Assembly: GCF_023954335.1 (NCBI RefSeq)
Contig: NZ_JAMLIE010000001.1
Span: 558,001 to 622,000 of the forward strand
Origin: Aquamicrobium sp.
GTDB taxonomy: Bacteria; Pseudomonadota; Alphaproteobacteria; Rhizobiales; Rhizobiaceae
Direction of reading: 5' to 3'
DNA length: 64,000 bases
Shown: piece by piece, positions 54,530 through 62,431 of the stretch
How positions within the stretch are numbered: the first letter of the stretch is position 1
Layout of the letters: each line of letters starts with the position of its first letter
Notes under the pieces: model-generated
The model's database searches: none
What the model was told of the DNA's origin: nothing
Seen by the model: only the letters and a program-made list of their open reading frames with translations
Program-made: the position numbers and the translations under genes

Positions 54530-55360
54530 CTAGCCGCCCGCCTCGGCCCGGTCGCCCTGCCGGATGGCCCCCCGGATGGCCTTGTAGCTGTGCCATGTTC
54601 CGTGCCCGAGCACGGGGAAGGCGACGATCAGGCCGATGAGCCCGGTGGCGATGCTCAAGGCGACGAGCGCGGTGACGATCGCGCCCCAGGCGAGCATGAC
54701 GGAGAGGTTGTTCCAGGTCAGCGAGATCGAGGTGCCCATGGCGGTGAAGGCGTCGGTGCGCTCCGCCAGCAGCATCGGCACCGCGAAGGTCGAGACCGCG
54801 AAGGAGAAGGCGGCGAACAGCCCGCCGATGGCGGTGCCGACGACGAGCATGCCCCAGCCCTCGGGCGTGGTCAGCAGCATCTGCGCCACATGGTCGAGGC
54901 CGGGGAACGGCCTCAAGCCGAAGAACAGCGCGTAGACGATGACCGCCGCGCGCATCCACAGCAGCATCAGCAGGCACAGGATCGCGCCGGTGAACAGCAC
55001 CTGAGGCCCCGACGCCGCCTTGACGAAGACCATGCGCGCCAGCGACGGCGTCCTGCCCTCGGCGAGGTCGCGGCTCTTGCCGTAGAGGCCGATGGCGACC
55101 AGCGGCCCGACCACCATGAACCCGGCCAGCGCCGGGAACAGGATGTAGTCGAGGCCGAGCGTGAACAGCGTCCACACGACGGTGACCGAGAGGGCGAAGA
55201 CGGCGAGGCCGTAGGCGAGGCTCGGCAGCGGCGCGGTGATGAAATCGCGCCAGCCGGCGGCGAGCCAGCCGAGCGCGGCGGAAGCCGGCAGGCCACGCCG
55301 GCGGCGATGGTTGAGCGGCACCGGCCTTGTGTCTGCCTGCTGCGAGGGCGTGGTGGTCAT
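54530..55360 (-). CDS. DUF2189 membrane protein of the cco operon
   Basis: A 276-residue integral membrane protein with about six TM helices (FITAPLPSLAYGLAVFALSVTVVWTLFTLGLDYILFPALAGFMVVGPLVAIGLYGKSRDLAEG at the start). DUF2189 proteins are often called cytochrome c oxidase-associated because of neighbourhood; no function is known. ATG at 55360 follows GAGGG nine bases upstream; the frame is open 41 codons higher without support. Confidence 0.8.
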   Translation of the reverse strand: MTTTPSQQADTRPVPLNHRRRRGLPASAALGWLAAGWRDFITAPLPSLAYGLAVFALSVTVVWTLFTLGLDYILFPALAGFMVVGPLVAIGLYGKSRDLAEGRTPSLARMVFVKAASGPQVLFTGAILCLLMLLWMRAAVIVYALFFGLRPFPGLDHVAQMLLTTPEGWGMLVVGTAIGGLFAAFSFAVSTFAVPMLLAERTDAFTAMGTSISLTWNNLSVMLAWGAIVTALVALSIATGLIGLIVAFPVLGHGTWHSYKAIRGAIRQGDRAEAGG

Positions 55361-55376
55361 GTCCGGGTTCCCTCCC

Positions 55377-55598
55377 TCAACAGGACGAGCGGGCGGCGCG
55401 ATAGGCGACGCCGTCCATTGTCCGCGCCTGTTCCGGCGCCTTGATGTGTGCCACGCAATCCGGCTGCGAGGCGACGGCGACATAGACGAGATGCGCGTTG
55501 GCGACGACGAGGAGGACGAGCACTGCCCCGGCGATGACCGCCGCTACAAGGCGCCAGTTCAGCCGCCGCGTGGGGCCGGAGGGGAGGGCCGCGCTCAT
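55377..55598 (-). CDS. Small CcoH-like membrane protein
   Basis: A 73-residue protein with one TM (RLVAAVIAGAVLVLLVVANAHLVYVAVAS) and a short periplasmic tail ending AARSSC. The region VVANAHLVYVAVASQPDCV recalls the start of CcoH/FixH, but the remaining domain is missing, so it may be a truncated or alternative CcoH. Its ATG overlaps the ccoP stop (ATGA), so it is translated with ccoP. Confidence 0.6.
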   Translation of the reverse strand: MSAALPSGPTRRLNWRLVAAVIAGAVLVLLVVANAHLVYVAVASQPDCVAHIKAPEQARTMDGVAYRAARSSC

Positions 55599-56485
55599 TC
55601 CTCTCCTCCCGCGCCGCCGGCGGCGAGGCTGCCGACATAGAGCGCCAGCACCTTGAGGTCGAGCGGCTTCAGCCGCCCTTCCCAATGCGGCATGTGGCCC
55701 TGCCGGCCGCCATGGATCGATGCCTGGACCGACTGCGCGTCGCCGCCATAGATCCAGACGTCGTCGGCGAGGTTCGGCGCGCCGAGCTCGACCATGCCGG
55801 TGGCGTCCTCGCCATGGCAGGAGGCGCAGTTCTCGGCGAAGATCTCCTCGCCCGCGCCGCGCCGCGCCGCCTCGGTCGCCGACAGGTCCTGCCCCGACAG
55901 CGAGCGCACATAGGCGGCGACCGCGCGCACCTCATCGCGCTCCAGCACGCCGTCGCGGCCGAACGCCATCATCTGCGACATGCGGGTCTCGTCATGGCCG
56001 GAATTGATGCCGACGCGGATCGTCTCGTGGATGGTCCCGGCGTCGCCGCCCCACAGCCACGCGCCGGCGGCCAGGTCGGGGAAGCCCGGCCCGCCGGTGC
56101 CGGCCGTGCCGTGGCAGACGGCGCAGTTGTCGCCGAAGAGGGCGTGGCCCGCCTCGTTGACGATCTCCATCAGCGCCGCGTCGGCGCGGATCTCGGCATA
56201 GTCGAGCGCCATCACGCGCTCGACCCAGTTGGCGCGGGCGGCGGCCGCCTCGTCGACCTGCCGCGTCACCACCTCGCGCTGGTCGAAGCCGAGCAGGCCG
56301 CGCGTGTAGGTGACGCCGAGCGGCCATGCCGGCATCAATATCCAGTAGCCGAGCGCGAACAGCGCCGTGGTGACGAGGAAGAACAGCGCAACGCGCGGGA
56401 TCGGCGTGTCGAGCTCCTCGATGCCGTTCCACTCGTGCCCCGTCGTCATCTGCCCGGTGACGGGATCGTGCCTCTCACGCGCCAT
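55595..56485 (-). CDS. ccoP: cbb3 oxidase subunit CcoP, dihaem cytochrome c
   Basis: A 296-residue membrane-anchored dihaem cytochrome: TM helix near 31-50, haem sites CAVCH (121-125) and CASCH (220-224), with methionine ligands probably in TRMSQMM and QGHMPHW. Conveys electrons from soluble donors to CcoO. Four bases after ccoQ. Confidence 0.95.
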   Translation of the reverse strand: MARERHDPVTGQMTTGHEWNGIEELDTPIPRVALFFLVTTALFALGYWILMPAWPLGVTYTRGLLGFDQREVVTRQVDEAAAARANWVERVMALDYAEIRADAALMEIVNEAGHALFGDNCAVCHGTAGTGGPGFPDLAAGAWLWGGDAGTIHETIRVGINSGHDETRMSQMMAFGRDGVLERDEVRAVAAYVRSLSGQDLSATEAARRGAGEEIFAENCASCHGEDATGMVELGAPNLADDVWIYGGDAQSVQASIHGGRQGHMPHWEGRLKPLDLKVLALYVGSLAAGGAGGEE

Positions 56486-56488
56486 GGT

Positions 56489-56677
56489 CTATTTCTCCCC
56501 CGATCCGCCGTTCTTCGGCCGGTCGTCGTCTTCGAGAATGCTTTTCTTGGCGCGGTCGAAGCGTTTCCGGTTGGACGGCCAGAACGTGTAGACCAGCACC
56601 GCGATCGAGAAGGCGATCAGGTAGAACAGCCCCCAGCTCTTGGCGAAGCCGACGAGCGTGTCGTGGTCGATCCCCAT
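56489..56677 (-). CDS. ccoQ: cbb3 oxidase subunit CcoQ
   Basis: A 62-residue membrane protein with one TM helix (KSWGLFYLIAFSIAVLVYTFWPSNRKRFDRAKKSILEDDDRP). CcoQ stabilises the complex. Starts 5 bp after ccoO, and GGAG precedes the ATG at 56677. Confidence 0.88.
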   Translation of the reverse strand: MGIDHDTLVGFAKSWGLFYLIAFSIAVLVYTFWPSNRKRFDRAKKSILEDDDRPKNGGSGEK

Positions 56678-56682
56678 CGCGC

Positions 56683-57447
56683 TCACTCCGTTTCCGCCGG
56701 CGCGGCATCGAGCGCGCCGGTCTCGACGGCGTCGGTCGCGTGCGCGGCGTCGGTCAGCCGGCCGAGGATCTGGAGATAGGCGACGAGCGCGTCCATCTCG
56801 GTCAGCCGGCCCGGCTCGCCGTCGAAGACGCGGACGTTGGTGGCCTCGCCGTAGCGCTCGGCGACGCCGGCGGCGTAGCCGGAATCGGGCGCGGCCTGGC
56901 CCATCGCGTCGGCGGTGGCGTTCTCGATCATCTCGTCGGTATAGGGCACGCCGAGGCGCTGCATCGCCTTGAGATGCCGGCCGAGATCGTCGATGCGCAG
57001 ATTGTCGCGCTGGAGCCAGCCATAGCGCGGCATCACCGATTCCGGCACCACGTCGCGCGGGTTGACGAGATGCGCCACATGCCAGGCGTCGGAATATTTG
57101 CCGCCGAGGCGGGCGAGGTCCGGCCCGGTGCGCTTCGAGCCCCACAGCATCGGCCGGTCGTAGCTCGATTCGACGGCCAGCGAATACGGCCCGTAGCGCT
57201 CGACCTCGTCGCGCAGGGTGCGGATCATCTGGCTGTGGCAGGCATAGCAGCCCTCGCGCACATAGATGTTGCGCCCGGCGAGCTCGAGCGGCGTGTAGAC
57301 GCGCATGTCGGGCGCCTGCTCGACCGTCTCGTCGATGGTGAACAGCGGCGCGATCTCGACCATGCCGCCGATGGCCGAAACGCCGACGATGGCGAGCACG
57401 AAGCCGATGGCGCTACGCTCCAGCTTGCGGTGGAAGAATTCGGCCAT
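56683..57447 (-). CDS. ccoO: cbb3 oxidase subunit CcoO, monohaem cytochrome c
   Basis: A 254-residue membrane-anchored cytochrome: TM near 12-34, EIAPLF motif, haem site CYACH (67-71) in GRNIYVREGCYACHSQMIRT, GPDLARLGGKYSDAWHVAHLVNPRDVVPESVMPRYGWL. Passes electrons from CcoP to CcoN. Three bases after ccoN. Confidence 0.95.
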   Translation of the reverse strand: MAEFFHRKLERSAIGFVLAIVGVSAIGGMVEIAPLFTIDETVEQAPDMRVYTPLELAGRNIYVREGCYACHSQMIRTLRDEVERYGPYSLAVESSYDRPMLWGSKRTGPDLARLGGKYSDAWHVAHLVNPRDVVPESVMPRYGWLQRDNLRIDDLGRHLKAMQRLGVPYTDEMIENATADAMGQAAPDSGYAAGVAERYGEATNVRVFDGEPGRLTEMDALVAYLQILGRLTDAAHATDAVETGALDAAPAETE

Positions 57448-57450
57448 TGG

Positions 57451-59100
57451 TTATTCTCCCGGCTGGACGGCGGCGGTTGCGGGGACATCGGCCGCGCTGC
57501 CCTGCACCGTCTCTTGCCGCGCCGCGCGGATGGTCATGGCGACGTTGAACGCGCCGACGCTCGCCCCGGCGAGGAAGAACAGCCCGCCCACGGTGCGCGC
57601 GATGTAGTAGGGGTGCATGGCGACGAGGCTGTCGATGAAGGAATAGGCCAGCGTGCCGCTCTCGGCATAGGTGCGCCACATCAGGCCCTGGATGATGCCC
57701 GAGTTCCACATCGCGAAGACGTAGACGATGGTCCCGGTCAGCGCGAGCCAGAAATGCGCCTCGACGAGGCGCGGCGAATACATGGTCTTGCGCTTCCACA
57801 TCCACGGCACCAGCGCGTAGATCGAGCCGAAGGTGATCATCGCCACCCAGCCGAGCGCGCCGGCATGGACGTGGCCGACGGTCCAGTCGGTGTAGTGGCT
57901 GAGCGAGTTGACCGAGCGGATGGCCATGAACGAGCCCTCGAAGGTCGAGATGCCGTAGAACACGGCCGCGACCATCATGAAGCGCAGCGTCGCGTCGTCG
58001 CGCACTTTATGCCAGGCGCCGTTGAGTGTTGCGAGAGCGTTGCCGGCCGAGGACCACGACGGCACCAGCAGCATGATCGAGAAGGTCATGCCCAGCGTCT
58101 GCACCCATTGCGGCAGCGCCGTGTAGTGCAGGTGGTGCGAGCCGGCCCACATGTAGAAGAAGGTGATGCCCCAGAAGCTGATGATGGAGAGCCGGTAGGA
58201 GAAGATCGGCCGGTCGGCGCGCTTGGGCATGTAGTAGTACATCATGCCGAGGAAGCCGGCGGTGAGGAAGAAAGCGACCGCGTTGTGGCCGTACCACCAC
58301 TGCACCATCGCGTCCTGGACGCCCGAATAGATCGGGTAGCTGCGCGCGGCCGAAAGCGAGATCGGCAGCGCCAGGTTGTTGACGATGTGCAGCACCGCCA
58401 CGACCAGGATGAAGGCCATGTAGTACCAGTTGGCGACGTAGATATGCGGCTCCTGCCGCCGCTGCAGCGTGCGGATGTAGATCAGGAAATAAACGACCCA
58501 GACCACGACCAGCCAGATGTCGGCATACCATTCCGGCTCGGCATATTCCTTCGACTGGGTGACGCCCATGAAATAGCCGGTGACGGCGAGCACGCAGAAC
58601 AGATTGTAGCCGATAAGCACGAACCATGGGGAAAGCTGGTCCGGCAGGCGCGCCCGCGAGGTGCGCTGAAGGACGTGGAGGGAGGTGGCGATCAACGCGT
58701 TGCCGCCGAAGCCGAAGATGACGCCGGTGGTGTGCACCGGGCGCATGCGGCCGAAGCTCGCCCATGCCTGGTCGACGAAGGTCAGCTCCGGCCAGGCCAG
58801 CAGCGCCGACACCCACACGCCGAAGAACATGCCGAACACGGCCCAGCCCATGGTCAGGACGATGCCGGCCTTGGTCGGGTCGTCGTAATAGCGCGCCAGC
58901 CGCTCCTCGCCCGGCTCGGGCGCGTAGAAGCCCGCCATCAGCACCCAGGCGACGGCGCCGGCGAAGACGAGCACGACGAAGCCGTGCGCGCCCATCAGGT
59001 CGCCGCGCCCGGCCGCCGCCATGGCGAGGCCGGCAAGGCCGAGGAGAGTGAGAATGACCAGCGCGAGCTGGCGTTCGGACCGTGTCAGTCCCGCTACCAT
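57451..59100 (-). CDS. ccoN: cbb3-type cytochrome c oxidase subunit I
   Basis: The catalytic subunit, 549 residues, about twelve TM helices. Ligands are present: low-spin haem His in RPVHTTGVIFGFGGNALIATS, CuB His in WWYGHNAVAFFLTAGFLGMMYYYMPK (with the cross-linked Tyr), CuB His pair in SHHLHYTALPQW, and haem His residues in VGHVHAGALGWV. It reduces O2 with high affinity and pumps protons. First gene of ccoNOQP; AGAGGGA precedes the ATG. No ccoGHI are in the window. Confidence 0.96.
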   Translation of the reverse strand: MVAGLTRSERQLALVILTLLGLAGLAMAAAGRGDLMGAHGFVVLVFAGAVAWVLMAGFYAPEPGEERLARYYDDPTKAGIVLTMGWAVFGMFFGVWVSALLAWPELTFVDQAWASFGRMRPVHTTGVIFGFGGNALIATSLHVLQRTSRARLPDQLSPWFVLIGYNLFCVLAVTGYFMGVTQSKEYAEPEWYADIWLVVVWVVYFLIYIRTLQRRQEPHIYVANWYYMAFILVVAVLHIVNNLALPISLSAARSYPIYSGVQDAMVQWWYGHNAVAFFLTAGFLGMMYYYMPKRADRPIFSYRLSIISFWGITFFYMWAGSHHLHYTALPQWVQTLGMTFSIMLLVPSWSSAGNALATLNGAWHKVRDDATLRFMMVAAVFYGISTFEGSFMAIRSVNSLSHYTDWTVGHVHAGALGWVAMITFGSIYALVPWMWKRKTMYSPRLVEAHFWLALTGTIVYVFAMWNSGIIQGLMWRTYAESGTLAYSFIDSLVAMHPYYIARTVGGLFFLAGASVGAFNVAMTIRAARQETVQGSAADVPATAAVQPGE

Positions 59101-59150
59101 GATGCGATCCCTCTGCCGCCGCCCGCCCGGAGGCGAAGCGACTGCCGGCT

Positions 59151-59172
59151 AAAACAGGTATTTTTAATACCT
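59151..59172 (-). promoter_or_regulatory. Palindrome upstream of ccoN, NsrR-like
   Basis: AGGTATT (59156-59162) and AATACCT (59166-59172) form a perfect dyad around TTT. With flanks AAC and CTT it matches the E. coli NsrR 23-mer at about 19 positions. The AAAACAGGTATTT part (59151-59163) recurs near the cupin gene. No FixK/FNR box was found here. The short inverted repeat CGATCGGCCGATCG lies further up near 59244-59257. Confidence 0.5.
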
Positions 59173-59332
59173 CTTTTAACAGCAAGGGGTTGCAATCCCA
59201 AGAGGAAAGTGCGCTTCGAAATCTACTTTTTGTCGCATCCCGGACGATCGGCCGATCGGGAAAGCGGGACGGTGCTTCGCAGGCGGGAAAGGCCGTGCTT
59301 TCCTGTCGCCGTTCGAGGAAGGAAGGTGCGCG

Positions 59333-59545
59333 ATGGCGGTGGCGTGGAGCGATCTGGACGAGGAGGAGAGGACGGCGCTGAAGCGGATGAACCGCGGCCC
59401 TTATCCGGCGCTGCCGGAGGAGATCGGTGAAAGGCTGATCGCGCGCGGGCTCGCCGTGCGCCGTGACGGCGGCGTCGGCATCAGCCGGGAAGGACGCGAA
59501 CTCGTCATCGCCGTCCTCCTCGAAGGCCGCGGCAGCGCCGGCTGA
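59333..59545 (+). CDS. Small conserved-looking protein of unknown function
   Basis: A 70-residue soluble protein MAVAWSDLDEEERTALKRMNRGPYPALPEEIGERLIARGLAVRRDGGVGISREGRELVIAVLLEG. The last 40 residues look like a winged-helix half (LIARGLAVRRDGGVGISREGRELV). GAAGGAAGG is close to the ATG and base use is like that of its neighbours. Divergent from ccoN. No family recognised. Confidence 0.55.
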   Translation: MAVAWSDLDEEERTALKRMNRGPYPALPEEIGERLIARGLAVRRDGGVGISREGRELVIAVLLEGRGSAG

Positions 59546-59596
59546 CGCTGCCCGCCTTATCCGCTCCGGAGCGGCATGATGTCTGACCGTTGGCGC

Positions 59597-59766
59597 TGCC
59601 CCTCATCCGGCTGCCGCCACCTTCTCCCCGTGAACGGGGAGAAGAGGACTTCCCTCTCTAGCTTTCGCCAATCGCGAGCGTGGCAAAGGGGATGAGACGA
59701 TGCGGCCGGCATCGCTTCTCCCCGTTCACGGGGAGAAGGTGCCCGAAGGGCGGATGAGGGGCGGCG
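59597..59766. repeat. Rhizobial intergenic hairpin repeat, copy 2
   Basis: Begins CTGCCCCTCATCCGG and ends GGCGGATGAGGGGCGGC, with two hairpins whose arms are CTTCTCCCCGT/ACGGGGAGAAG (59621-59644 and 59715-59738). The same modules as copy 1 at 12696-12816, but with an insertion between the hairpins that contains CTAGCTTTCGCC. Confidence 0.7.
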
Positions 59767-59818
59767 CAGGCGGTTCGTGATCGCGCGCCCGCGGGGCGCA
59801 TAGGACGCGGTCGTCGCT

Positions 59819-60148
59819 TCAGTGCCCCGCCGCCTCCCGCTTCTTCTCGACCAGCAGGCGGCCCGCCGTCTCGAAGGCATCGTTGACGGCCAGGTTGATG
59901 TCCGCGGCCGCCGTTCCCTTGCCGCTCTCGCGGGTGACGTTGATGTCGGGCCCGGGAATGCCGACCCGCAGATGCACCTTGAACGGCCGGCCCGACACCT
60001 GCCGCTTCTGCGGCGCCTCGATGGTGACGTCGCCGTCGACGATCCGGGGATGAAGCCGGCCGAGATCCTCGAAACGCCGCCGGACATGGGTCTCGATGGC
60101 CTGCGACGGTTCTATGTTGCGGAAGGTGACGGTGAGCGGCGTCTGCAT
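59819..60148 (-). CDS. Short HPF/RaiA-family ribosome-associated protein
   Basis: A 109-residue protein of the HPF/YfiA family: TVTFRNIEPSQAIETHVRRRFEDLGRLHPRIVDGDVTIEAPQKRQVSGRPFKVHLRVGIPGPDINV, ending AFETAGRLLVEKK. It lacks the C-terminal domain of long HPF, which alphaproteobacteria usually have, so this may be a second, short paralogue. Binds the 30S decoding region and limits translation in starvation. GGAG precedes the ATG. Confidence 0.75.
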   Translation of the reverse strand: MQTPLTVTFRNIEPSQAIETHVRRRFEDLGRLHPRIVDGDVTIEAPQKRQVSGRPFKVHLRVGIPGPDINVTRESGKGTAAADINLAVNDAFETAGRLLVEKKREAAGH

Positions 60149-60324
60149 GTCGATACTCCGTATAAGCGCAACGGTCCTGCCGTTGCATAAAGGGACGTAG
60201 GGATGGCGCTCCACCGTTTCCATAGCCGCGCGACCTTTTGCGCGCGCCGGCCACGCGGCCGGGACTTGAACCTGCCGGCCCCGGCAGGCACAACCATGCC
60301 GGCTGGCGCGGGGCGGGAGAGCGG

Positions 60325-61794
60325 ATGATGACGGCGGAGCGGCGAAGAGGCACGGGGACGGCGGGTATCCGCCGTCGCGCCGCGGCCTTTGCGGGCGCGG
60401 GTCCCGCCTGCGCGGCCCTCGCCGGCGTGGCGCTGTTTCCGGCCCAGGCGCTGGCCCACGCATCCGACCGCGGCCACATCCTCCTCCTGCCGACCGGGCA
60501 TTATCTCGCCGGCGGCGCGGCCGCGGTGGCGCTCACCTTCCTCGTGCTGGCGCTGGTGCCGCAGCGGGCGCTCGAGCGCCCGTTCGGCTGGCGGCTGGCG
60601 GCTGGCGCGGTGCCGGAGGGGCTGCGGCTCGTCTCGAGCGCTCTCTCCTTCGCCTTCCTCGTCTTCCTGGTCGCGGCCGGCTTCCTCGGCAGCCCCGACC
60701 CGTTGACCAACCCGCTGCCGCTGATGGTGTGGGCGATGTTCTGGGTCGGGATGACGCTGGCGCAGGGCGCCTTCGGCGACATCTGGCGCTGGCTCGATCC
60801 GTGGTACGCGCCGTGGCGGGCGCTGGCGGCGCTGACCAGGCGGGACATCCCGCGCGCGAACCTGCCCGGCCGGCTCGGCTACTGGCCGGCCCTCGTCCAG
60901 TTCTTCGCCTTCGCCTGGTTCGAGCTGGTCTATCCCGCGCCCGACGATCCGACGATCCTCGCCCGCGCCGTCGGCGTCTATTTCCTCGTCAACCTCGCCG
61001 CCGCATTTCTCTTCGGCCATGAGGCATGGTCACGGCAGGGCGAGTGCCTGTCCGCCTTCCTGCGCATGGTGGCGAAGCTCGGCATCGTCGAGGGCCGGCA
61101 GGAGGATGGCGGCGGGATGCGGCTTTTCCTGTGCCTGCCCGGCGCGAAGCTCGCCAGCGCACCGCCGCTGCCGGCGAGCGGCGCGCTGTTCCTGCTCCTG
61201 GCGCTGTCTTCCGTCTCCTTCGACGGGCTGATGCGCACCTTCTTCTGGCTCGGCCTGATCGGGGTCAATCCGCTGGAGTTTCCCGGCCGCAGCGCGGTGA
61301 CGGCGAGTTCGACAATCGGGCTGGCGGGTGCCTTCGCGCTGCTGGCGGCGGCGTTCTTCCTCGCGGTCGCGCTCGGCGAAAGGCTGGCCGGCGGCAAGGA
61401 GGACGCGGGAGCGGACATCCGGACGGCTGCCGGCGCGCTGGTGTGGTCGATCGTGCCGATCGCCGCCGCCTATCACGCCGCGCACTACCTGCCGTCGCTG
61501 GTCGTCGACGCCCAGTACACGCTGGCGGCGCTCGCCGACCCTTCCGGTTCCAGCCATCTTCAGGTCCAGGCCGGAGCGCTGATGGGCGCGGAGCGGGTCT
61601 GGCTCTTATGGAACCTGCAAGCGGGCGCGATCGTCGCCGGGCACCTGCTCGCCATTCTCGTCGCCCATCTCGTCGCCTTCCGCCTGCACGGCACGGCGGC
61701 GCGCACCGTCCGCTCGCAGCTGCCGCTGGCGGCGCTGATGGTCGGCTATACCGTGCTCGGCCTGTGGCTGCTCGCCGCGCCGACCGCCGGGTAA
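60325..61794 (+). CDS. Uncharacterised polytopic membrane protein
   Basis: A 489-residue integral membrane protein with about ten TM helices and an N-terminal signal-like segment (AAFAGAGPACAALAGVALFPAQALAHAS). Histidines recur near membrane ends (HASDRGHILLLPTGHY; AAYHAAHYLPSLVVDAQY), which may bind a metal. I do not recognise a characterised family. ATG at 60325 or 60328, with GGGAGA four to seven bases upstream. Confidence 0.65.
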   Translation: MMTAERRRGTGTAGIRRRAAAFAGAGPACAALAGVALFPAQALAHASDRGHILLLPTGHYLAGGAAAVALTFLVLALVPQRALERPFGWRLAAGAVPEGLRLVSSALSFAFLVFLVAAGFLGSPDPLTNPLPLMVWAMFWVGMTLAQGAFGDIWRWLDPWYAPWRALAALTRRDIPRANLPGRLGYWPALVQFFAFAWFELVYPAPDDPTILARAVGVYFLVNLAAAFLFGHEAWSRQGECLSAFLRMVAKLGIVEGRQEDGGGMRLFLCLPGAKLASAPPLPASGALFLLLALSSVSFDGLMRTFFWLGLIGVNPLEFPGRSAVTASSTIGLAGAFALLAAAFFLAVALGERLAGGKEDAGADIRTAAGALVWSIVPIAAAYHAAHYLPSLVVDAQYTLAALADPSGSSHLQVQAGALMGAERVWLLWNLQAGAIVAGHLLAILVAHLVAFRLHGTAARTVRSQLPLAALMVGYTVLGLWLLAAPTAG

Positions 61795-61802
61795 GGCTGC
61801 CC

Positions 61803-62417
61803 TCAGTGGGCGAAGATGTCTTCCTCGTCCCAGCCCATCAGGTCGAGCTTCGCCCGGGTCGGCAGGAAGCGGAACGCGGCCTCGGCTTCCCTTGCCCGGC
61901 CGTCGCGTGCCAGCCGTCCAGCCAGCACGTCGCGCAGCCGGTGGAGGTAGAGGACGTCGGACGCGGCGTATTCGAGCTGCTCGGGGCTGAGCGTCCCGGC
62001 CGCCCAGTCCGACGATTGCTGCGCCTTGGAGAGGCTGACGCCGAGGAGCTCGTTGCAGATGTCCTTCAGCCCGTGCCGGTCGGTGTAGGTGCGCGTCAGC
62101 TTCGAGGCGATCTTGGTGCAGAACACCGGCTCCGGCATCACCCCGAAGGCGTGGTAGAGCACCGCGAGGTCGAAGCGGCCGTAATGGAACAGCTTCGTTA
62201 CCTTCCGGTTCTTCAGGAGCGCGACGAGGTTCGGCGCGCGCCTCTGGCCGGCCGCGATCTGCACCACGTCGGCGGTGCCGTCGCCCGGCGAGAGCTGGAC
62301 GACACACAGCCGGTCGCGATGCGGGTTCAGCCCCAGCGTCTCGGTGTCGATGGCGACGGAATCGACGTCGTAATGCGACAGGTCGGCGAGGTCGCCCTTG
62401 TGGAAGCGGATCGTCAT
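61803..62417 (-). CDS. Ribonuclease D-like 3'-5' exonuclease
   Basis: A 204-residue DEDDy exonuclease: ExoI VAIDTETLGL, ExoII HYGRFDLAVLYH, ExoIII YAASDVLYLHRLRD. It consists of the nuclease domain only and lacks the HRDC domains of RNase D, as in the short rhizobial Rnd proteins. Involved in 3' end trimming of stable RNA. AGGA lies before the ATG at 62417; 14 bp after the M20 peptidase gene. Confidence 0.85.
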   Translation of the reverse strand: MTIRFHKGDLADLSHYDVDSVAIDTETLGLNPHRDRLCVVQLSPGDGTADVVQIAAGQRRAPNLVALLKNRKVTKLFHYGRFDLAVLYHAFGVMPEPVFCTKIASKLTRTYTDRHGLKDICNELLGVSLSKAQQSSDWAAGTLSPEQLEYAASDVLYLHRLRDVLAGRLARDGRAREAEAAFRFLPTRAKLDLMGWDEEDIFAH

Positions 62418-62431
62418 GGCCGGTCCTTTCC

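Noticed and set aside
56740..59430. 896-codon plus-strand open frame opposite ccoO and ccoN
   Set aside because: Antisense shadow with His/Arg/Asp-rich composition; ccoN and ccoO have all expected ligands.
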